In this document: piece after piece, positions 59,601-64,000 of the stretch
Layout: each line of letters opens with the position of its first letter
How positions within the stretch are numbered: position 1 is the stretch's first letter
Assembly (NCBI GenBank): GCA_963975575.1
Contig: CAXBHL010000001.1
Location: 434,001-498,000, forward strand
Direction: 5' to 3'
DNA length: 64,000 nt
Source: UBA6054 sp963975575
Lineage (GTDB): Bacteria > Planctomycetota > Phycisphaerae > Phycisphaerales > UBA1924
Notes under the pieces: generated by a model
Database searches by the model: none
What the model saw: the letters and a program-made list of their open reading frames with translations, nothing else
Told to the model about the DNA's origin: nothing
Made by a program: the position numbers and the translations under genes

Positions 59601-60406
59601 CGTTCGGGCGCAGCGAGGTGCTGCGGAGCGCGCTCCGCGGCGTGCCGAACAGCGAGGGGCTGGGCTTCCGGTCGGGCGACCTGGCGGTGGTGATCGCCAA
59701 GGCGGACGACGGCGATGACGGCTCGCTCGGCGGCGCGTCGGGGGTGGACCTGCCGACCGTCGGGGACCACTTCGACCAGCGGATCGCCGCGGTGGGTTCG
59801 GAGGTGGCCATGGCTCTGGACGCGGACGCGCCGTCGTTCCCCTATGTCGAGTATGTGCTCGGCGAGCTGCGGGACCTGCGGGATCGGGCCTTCGAACTGG
59901 CGGTGGACGACACGTATCTGGCGGCCGGTACGATCTCGGTGGACGCCGCCGAGGGACTGATGGCCAACGACATCGGCCAGCCGGGCCGGATCGACAACGA
60001 GGAACTGATGGTCGACCTGGCGTTCTTCGGCTCTCCCGACGCGTTGGCCCCGGCCAACGGCAGCGTGACCGTGTCCGCGGACGGCTCGTTCCAGTACACG
60101 CCCGATGCCGGCTTCGAGGGGACGGATTCGTTCACCTACCGCCTGGTGGCGGGGGTAGGCGACCCGGCCAACCCGATCGGCGATCCGAACGTGTACAGCG
60201 AGCCCGCCACGGTGGTGCTGCGGGTGACGGTCCCGGACTGCCCGGCCGACTTCAACCGGGACGGGCTGCTGAACTTCTTCGACTTCGCGGCCTTCATCGC
60301 GGCTTATCAGGCCCAGGACCCTGCCGCCGACTTCAACGGGGACGCCCTGTTCAACTTCTTCGACTTCCCGGCCTTCATCGACGCGTACAACGCGGGATGC
60401 CCGTAA
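56642..60406 (+). CDS. Large secreted surface protein with coiled coil, Ig-like domain and dockerin tail
   Basis: A 1254-residue exported protein (ATG 56642; signal RLVLCSLAVLGVVLESADA). Residues 40-420 are mainly alpha-helical. Residues about 423-500 are a coiled coil (DQITALRQQVEDLRVQMNARFDIVDAKLDAIY and on). Residues about 520-1080 form an unassigned beta-rich body. About 1088-1186 is a cadherin-like/VCBS-type Ig domain (VDDTYLAAGTISVDAAEGLMANDI, SVTVSADGSFQYTPDAGFEGTDSFTYRLVA). The final 57 residues carry two EF-hand-like dockerin units (DFNRDGLLNFFDFAAFIAAY and DFNGDALFNFFDFPAFIDAYNAGCP). Probably attached to the cell surface by the tail. A terminator follows. Overall function unknown. 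Confidence 0.85.
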   Translation: MLHLNHRSRGAVRRLVLCSLAVLGVVLESADAVDIPVETEAEYAVLLDAIRATEYTRQGYLEGQANPRMVASVAGLWAFAERNPLATPEQLAAFVVAYDGALAQIVPGDERLTSAGSVLTALNAARVVSDGVLDGTDTRVGRRAMELMGVSLPGLESFDQSQLRMARFDLGSVQRWINRSETADALTGVLAGVDPTGNRVDGLAAVAAAYLESLGYTPMLGLVDPTQVEVNAGLAGLPDYAGFVAIRDDAGAHATLEAEVFGAIGDIQTDAEDRLAAIGTAEIPDDLGLNSVAIFAAAADPDHPDHAVALQFLEDRRQAVVDSIRQTSDDRAAVFARTMLLRQSAYPDVVYAAENARSFAGMQLQVNNELAVAQQSLAIVGSLGELGAAYATGNVFAGVTATANLVSGVLGLADLLGDGPPSVDQQIFDQITALRQQVEDLRVQMNARFDIVDAKLDAIYDTMITAFGLLQDGINTLLADIASVRSSLDRIEAALFGFAQNLLLVDLTAQTDAVLDYRAKTGFDLAYADQTPSFVGGASGLTTFATFTAQTSAFAGPDNNAPMSLTLDNAADLLSGDAVVSRLLNDFRRVPPGLVATDGTPVLGPIISGRAAAPAPWSQAAAAYAQLSRESPWYFAYMLRNQQDAPGGNPPQIDQIIDQGERIALLASATRDRDDLFNGLLQRASDQMAAAQIEIDALIDAELQARGMMNGSARVDPWGPLGQTASPLLLPFGRFSGTIVGPASNPYWDTTGMPHRGWEATISDNRTGSSAGLSRAELAERNALDWRLRRTTEPRARMYVEDGELQQFADNEFDATVYMTMDGSGRRSTRTLRVVAEVDSFGQWGPPQGHVMSGSSFEDMAGEAWTRWSSSFGYYEVTLDLEDGDLTGRTYDAGMVEIQLTWIISEWVPVRLRILSDTSTFTHQGTDYFPIQTAFLTGQYAAARDSVRTQVAGALGSPVSALAIAAEGLDNTSALLDGYLTLGASDAFGRSEVLRSALRGVPNSEGLGFRSGDLAVVIAKADDGDDGSLGGASGVDLPTVGDHFDQRIAAVGSEVAMALDADAPSFPYVEYVLGELRDLRDRAFELAVDDTYLAAGTISVDAAEGLMANDIGQPGRIDNEELMVDLAFFGSPDALAPANGSVTVSADGSFQYTPDAGFEGTDSFTYRLVAGVGDPANPIGDPNVYSEPATVVLRVTVPDCPADFNRDGLLNFFDFAAFIAAYQAQDPAADFNGDALFNFFDFPAFIDAYNAGCP

Positions 60407-60428
60407 GGCCGGCCCCGTGATCGCCGGA

Positions 60429-60467
60429 AGCCCGGATCCGCCGCCAACGGTCGGATCCGGGCTTTTT
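60429..60467 (+). terminator. Rho-independent terminator of the large surface protein
   Basis: A perfect 12-bp stem (60429-60440 with 60452-60463), an 11-base loop and TTTTT. It separates the surface-protein gene from the NtrC-type regulator. Confidence 0.9.
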
Positions 60468-60536
60468 CGTCGGGCCTCCACCCCCGGACCTCTTTCCGGG
60501 AAGCGTGCCGGCCCCGGCGATACCCTTCCCCACGCC

Positions 60537-61982
60537 ATGACCCAGACACCCGAACGAGTCACCGCCCAGGTCCTGATTGTCGAGGACGAGCCCGAGCACG
60601 CCGACGTGATGGCCGAGGCTCTCCGCCGCCCGGGGCACGTGTGCACCATCGTGGGATCCGTGGCCGCGGCGGCGGAGGAACTCAGGGGCGGGTCGTTCGA
60701 TGTGATCGTGACCGACCTGCGGATGCCCGCCAGCGCGGGGCAGTCGGGCACGGGGCCGGACGGGGCGGACGCGGGGATGCGGGTGCTGGCGATGGCGTCG
60801 GAACTGCAGCCGGACGCCGAGACAATCATGGTCACGGCGCACGGGGACGTGCCGACGGCCCGCAACGCGTTCAAGCACGGGGCGTTCGACTTCGTGGAGA
60901 AGCCGCTGGACTTGGCGGTGTTCCGTTCGGTGGTCAACCGGGCGGCCGAGGCCGCGGTGGTGCGGGCCGAGTCGGGCGAGCTCAAAGACCTGGTCCAGCA
61001 CGACGGGTTCGACGGCATCGTGGCCGGCTCCGAGGCGATGCGGCGGATTCTCAACACCGTTCGGACGGTCGCCAACTCGACGATCCCGGTGCTGATCACC
61101 GGCGAGTCCGGCACGGGCAAGGAACTGATCGCCCGGGCGGTGCACGCCAACTCGCCGCGGAAGGACCGGCGGTATGTGACCATGAACTGCGCCGGCCAGG
61201 CGGAGAGCCTGCTCGAGGACCAGTTGTTCGGGCACGTGCGGGGGGCGTACACCGGAGCGGACAAGGACCGCGAGGGCGTGTTCGAGTACGCCAACTGCGG
61301 GACCCTGTTCCTCGACGAGATCGGGGACATGCCCCTGACGATGCAGGCCAAGCTGCTCCGGGTGCTCGAATCGGGCGAGGTGGTGCGGGTGGGGGCCAAC
61401 GAGGTCCGCAGGACCGACGTGCGGTTTGTCAGCGCGACGAACCGGGATCTGAAGAAGATGGTGGACGAGGGCGGCTTCCGCCAAGACCTCTACTTTCGGA
61501 TCAACGGCAGCCACGTCCATCTGCCCCCGCTGCGGGAGCGGCGCGAGGACATCCCGCGGATCGTCCGCCACGCGGCGGCCCGGCTGGCGGACAGCCTGAC
61601 GCCCGGGCGCGGCGTGCCGGAGATATCGGACGCGGCGATGATGCGTCTGACCGGGTACGACTGGCCCGGCAACGTGCGTCAGTTGCTCAACGCGGTGCAG
61701 AACGCGGTGGTGACGGCGTTGGGCGATCAGGGCGGCTCCGGGCCGGTGCGGGTCGCGCCGGAGCACATCCCGGACGACGTGTCCAGCCCGGACGCCGATG
61801 GGGGGGATCTTGGGGGGATCTCCGGCGGCTCGCTGGCCGGATCGAGCCTCGAACAGTTGGAGAAGCGGGCCATCCGCGAGACGCTCCAACTGACCGGCGG
61901 CAACCGCGAGAAGGCGGCCAAACTGCTGGGCATCGGCGAGCGGACGCTGTACCGCAAGCTGAAGGAATACGGGCTCCGGTAG
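60537..61982 (+). CDS. NtrC-family sigma-54-dependent response regulator
   Basis: A 481-residue regulator. Receiver domain residues 11-135: acidic pair in VEDEP, phosphorylatable Asp60 in VIVTDLRMP, Thr in MVTAHG and Lys122 in VEKP; after the Asp loop there is an unusual 14-residue Gly/Ala/Ser insert (ASAGQSGTGPDGAD). The AAA+ domain, residues 160-390, has Walker A GESGTGKE (189-196), GAYTGA at 236-241 (the sigma-54 contact loop, usually GAFTGA), Walker B TLFLDEIGD and LPPLRERREDI. The C-terminal Fis HTH is GGNREKAAKLLGIGERTLYRKLKEYGL. It activates sigma-54 promoters. No histidine kinase is adjacent. Confidence 0.95.
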   Translation: MTQTPERVTAQVLIVEDEPEHADVMAEALRRPGHVCTIVGSVAAAAEELRGGSFDVIVTDLRMPASAGQSGTGPDGADAGMRVLAMASELQPDAETIMVTAHGDVPTARNAFKHGAFDFVEKPLDLAVFRSVVNRAAEAAVVRAESGELKDLVQHDGFDGIVAGSEAMRRILNTVRTVANSTIPVLITGESGTGKELIARAVHANSPRKDRRYVTMNCAGQAESLLEDQLFGHVRGAYTGADKDREGVFEYANCGTLFLDEIGDMPLTMQAKLLRVLESGEVVRVGANEVRRTDVRFVSATNRDLKKMVDEGGFRQDLYFRINGSHVHLPPLRERREDIPRIVRHAAARLADSLTPGRGVPEISDAAMMRLTGYDWPGNVRQLLNAVQNAVVTALGDQGGSGPVRVAPEHIPDDVSSPDADGGDLGGISGGSLAGSSLEQLEKRAIRETLQLTGGNREKAAKLLGIGERTLYRKLKEYGLR

Positions 61983-62176
61983 GCCGTTGGCGGCGACCCC
62001 GTCTTGGGGATTGCCCCATCGGATGGGGGAACCCGGCCGGACCGTTCGGCCCGATTTGTACGAAAAGACACCCGTGGGGAAAAGTCTCGGGGGGAACACT
62101 CCGATAGGTCATTTGCCTTGTTTTCGTCCGAACAGGCCGACGCCGGAGTGCGTGACCTTTCTTCTGGGGTGCTCGA

Positions 62177-64000
62177 ATGTCGCGTTCGCTACTCGATGAC
62201 GTGCTGTCGTGCCCGACGCTGCCTTCGCTGCCCGCGGTGGCGGTCGAGATCCTGGAACTGACAGGGGACCCCAACGTCCCTATGAAAAAGATCGCCCAGG
62301 CGGTCCAGCGCGACCAGGCGCTCTCCGGCAAGGTGCTCAAGACGGTCAACTCGAGTTTCTACGGGCTGTCCACGCCGTGCGGGTCGATCGATCGGGCCAT
62401 GGCGTTCTTGGGTCTGAACACGGTCAAATCGCTGGTGCTGGGATTCAGCCTGGTGGACGTGACCACGATGGCGGGCGCCGAGCGGTTCAATCTGATGGCG
62501 CATTGGCGCCGGGCGATCACCGGCGCGGTCTCGGCCCGGCACGTGGCGGTCATGACGCATGCCGCGGACCCGGACGAGGCGTTCACGGCTGGCCTGTTCC
62601 AGGACGTGGGCGCGCTGGCGTGCGTGGTGTTTCTCAAGGGTGAGTACGCCGACGCGGTGGGGGAACTCGAGCACGCCAAGTGGGAGACGGCCGAGCGCGA
62701 GACGTTCGGGTTCTCGCACGCGGAGGTGGGGGAGGGGTTGTGCAGGAAGTGGAAGCTGCCGGCGCCGATCGTCGCGGCGATCGCGGGGCATCACAGCCCC
62801 GGCAGGGCCGACCCGGCGCACGCGGACCTGACCCGCGTGGTGGCGCTGGGCGCGATGGTGGGCAGCGTGCTGGCCAACGAATCGCCGGTTCCCACGCTGA
62901 AGCAGATCGCGGCGCGGTGCACGGAATGGTTCGGCGACGCCGCGCCGGACCCCGAGACGCTGATCGAACGTTCGAGCGAGGACGCCCGGGTCATCGCCAA
63001 GCTCTTCGCCCAGGACATCGGCCACATGCCGGACACCCGCGCGTTGCTGGCCGAGGCGCAGGAGAAGGGGCTCGAGCACCAGCTCGAGCAGCAGCGTCAC
63101 GCCGAGGAACTTGCCAAGGAAGCGACCACCGACAGGCTGACCGGGCTGGCGAACCGTCGGAGGTTCGACCTCGATCTGGAGAAGGCGTTTGCCGCCTACC
63201 AGGAGTCCGGACAGGTCATGTCGGTGATCTTCTCCGACGCGGACCGCTTCAAGAGCGTCAACGACACGCACGGGCACGCCGCGGGCGATGCCGTGCTGGT
63301 CGAACTGGCCCGGCGGATGTCCGAGACGGTGGGGGACATGGGCACGGTCGCCCGGTACGGGGGCGAAGAGATCGCGGTGATCCTGCCGGGGGTGGGCATC
63401 GATGACGCGGCGGTGCTGGGCGAGCGGATCCGGGCGGACATCGCGGCCAAGCCGTTCGACGTGTCCGGTGTCGAGTGCGACGTGGACCTGCTCAACGTGA
63501 CGGTCTCGGTGGGCGTGACCGCGACGGACGCCGATCGGGCGGGGCGGTACAGTGCGGTGAGCCAGCTGGTCAACGACGCCGACGCGTGCGTCTACGACGC
63601 CAAGCGTGCCGGGCGCAACAGGGTGTTCGTGCACCGCCCGGCGGACAGCTCGCGTCTGGGCGAGCCCGCCAAGGCCACGGGTGCCACGCCGGGGACCGTT
63701 CGGGTGCTCTTCGTCGAGGACGACCCGCTCGCGGCGACGCTCATCACGACGCTGCTCAAGCGGCAGAAGGCCGTGCAGATCGAGTGGATCGAGTCGGGCA
63801 CCCGCGCGGCCGGCGAGATCCAGCGCATGATCGACGGGGAGATCCCCGCCGCGGACGTCTTCCTGATCGATCTCAAGCTGCCCGGTTCGAGCGGCTACGA
63901 CCTGCTCAAGATGGTCCGCGCCTGCCCGCTGCTCGAGCACGCGACGGTCCTTGTGCTCAGCGGCGAGCCCGAGCCCTCCGCCCGCGGCGAGTGCATGAAG
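62177..64000 (+). CDS. HDOD-GGDEF-REC signalling protein, 3' truncated by window edge
   Basis: The frame is open from ATG 62177 to the end (608 codons visible). Residues 1 to about 210 are an HDOD domain (LPSLPAVAVEILELTGDPNVP, DQALSGKVLKTVNSSFYGL). Residues 319-485 form a GGDEF domain: TTDRLTGLANRRRFDLDLEKAF, SDADRFKSVNDTHGHAAGDAV and the active-site motif RYGGEEI (GGEEI in place of GGDEF). The RxxD inhibitory site before it is absent. From about 508 a receiver domain starts (VRVLFVEDDP, phosphorylatable Asp in VFLIDLKLPGSSGYDLL). It probably makes c-di-GMP in response to signals. The C-terminus is outside the window. Confidence 0.9.
   Translation, partial: MSRSLLDDVLSCPTLPSLPAVAVEILELTGDPNVPMKKIAQAVQRDQALSGKVLKTVNSSFYGLSTPCGSIDRAMAFLGLNTVKSLVLGFSLVDVTTMAGAERFNLMAHWRRAITGAVSARHVAVMTHAADPDEAFTAGLFQDVGALACVVFLKGEYADAVGELEHAKWETAERETFGFSHAEVGEGLCRKWKLPAPIVAAIAGHHSPGRADPAHADLTRVVALGAMVGSVLANESPVPTLKQIAARCTEWFGDAAPDPETLIERSSEDARVIAKLFAQDIGHMPDTRALLAEAQEKGLEHQLEQQRHAEELAKEATTDRLTGLANRRRFDLDLEKAFAAYQESGQVMSVIFSDADRFKSVNDTHGHAAGDAVLVELARRMSETVGDMGTVARYGGEEIAVILPGVGIDDAAVLGERIRADIAAKPFDVSGVECDVDLLNVTVSVGVTATDADRAGRYSAVSQLVNDADACVYDAKRAGRNRVFVHRPADSSRLGEPAKATGATPGTVRVLFVEDDPLAATLITTLLKRQKAVQIEWIESGTRAAGEIQRMIDGEIPAADVFLIDLKLPGSSGYDLLKMVRACPLLEHATVLVLSGEPEPSARGECMK

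Overview
The window is high-GC bacterial DNA, very probably from a planctomycete of the class Phycisphaerae. Several signs point there. Two secreted proteins end in a PAPG...RRRR sorting tail of PEP-CTERM type. Surface proteins end in a dockerin-like tail finishing NAGCP. There are five stand-alone prepilin-like proteins and no pilus machinery, an ECF sigma factor of planctomycete style, and an mraZ gene outside any cell-division cluster. No rRNA, tRNA, CRISPR array or transposase was seen.

Layout. 1-10 kb: a truncated MDR oxidoreductase, a SpoIIAA-like protein, a DUF1328 peptide, a TerC-family exporter behind a yybP-ykoY (manganese) riboswitch, an aldo/keto reductase, a PEP-CTERM-like protein, an SMR exporter, small membrane proteins and a beta-helix surface protein. 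10-20 kb: an ECF sigma factor, orphan mraZ, three tandem mosaic pseudopilins, a cyclophilin, another pseudopilin, a flavin reductase, a glycosyltransferase, an amidohydrolase and a glycine-rich RRM protein. 20-34 kb: two envelope proteins, then rplK-rplA-rplJ-rplL-rpoB-rpoC, with an unrelated, AT-richer reading frame wedged between rpoB and rpoC. 34-38 kb: a leftward cluster headed by a promoter and a clear cobalamin riboswitch, encoding a PEP-CTERM-like secreted protein, a PQQ-type beta-propeller, a pseudopilin and a BFD-like [2Fe-2S] protein. 38-45 kb: a glycosylasparaginase, a short RecQ, an FKBP, two glycosyltransferases, a lipoprotein, a VOC protein and a nitroreductase. 45-48 kb: three paralogous PAS-LuxR regulators around an HMA-MauE fusion. 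48-64 kb: lepA, an MFS-like transporter, purH, a PQQ lipoprotein, ribE, ruvC, a 1254-residue dockerin-tailed surface protein, an NtrC-type regulator and an HDOD-GGDEF-REC protein cut by the window edge.

Best candidates for something new: the cobalamin-riboswitch cluster (37-34 kb), which reads as a vitamin B12-controlled surface module with no TonB receptor among its four genes; the small gene between rpoB and rpoC together with the eroded second zinc site of RpoC; and the PAS-LuxR/HMA-MauE cluster. The rest is mostly housekeeping genes mixed with accessory envelope genes. Functional calls rest on motifs read by eye; no database search was run.
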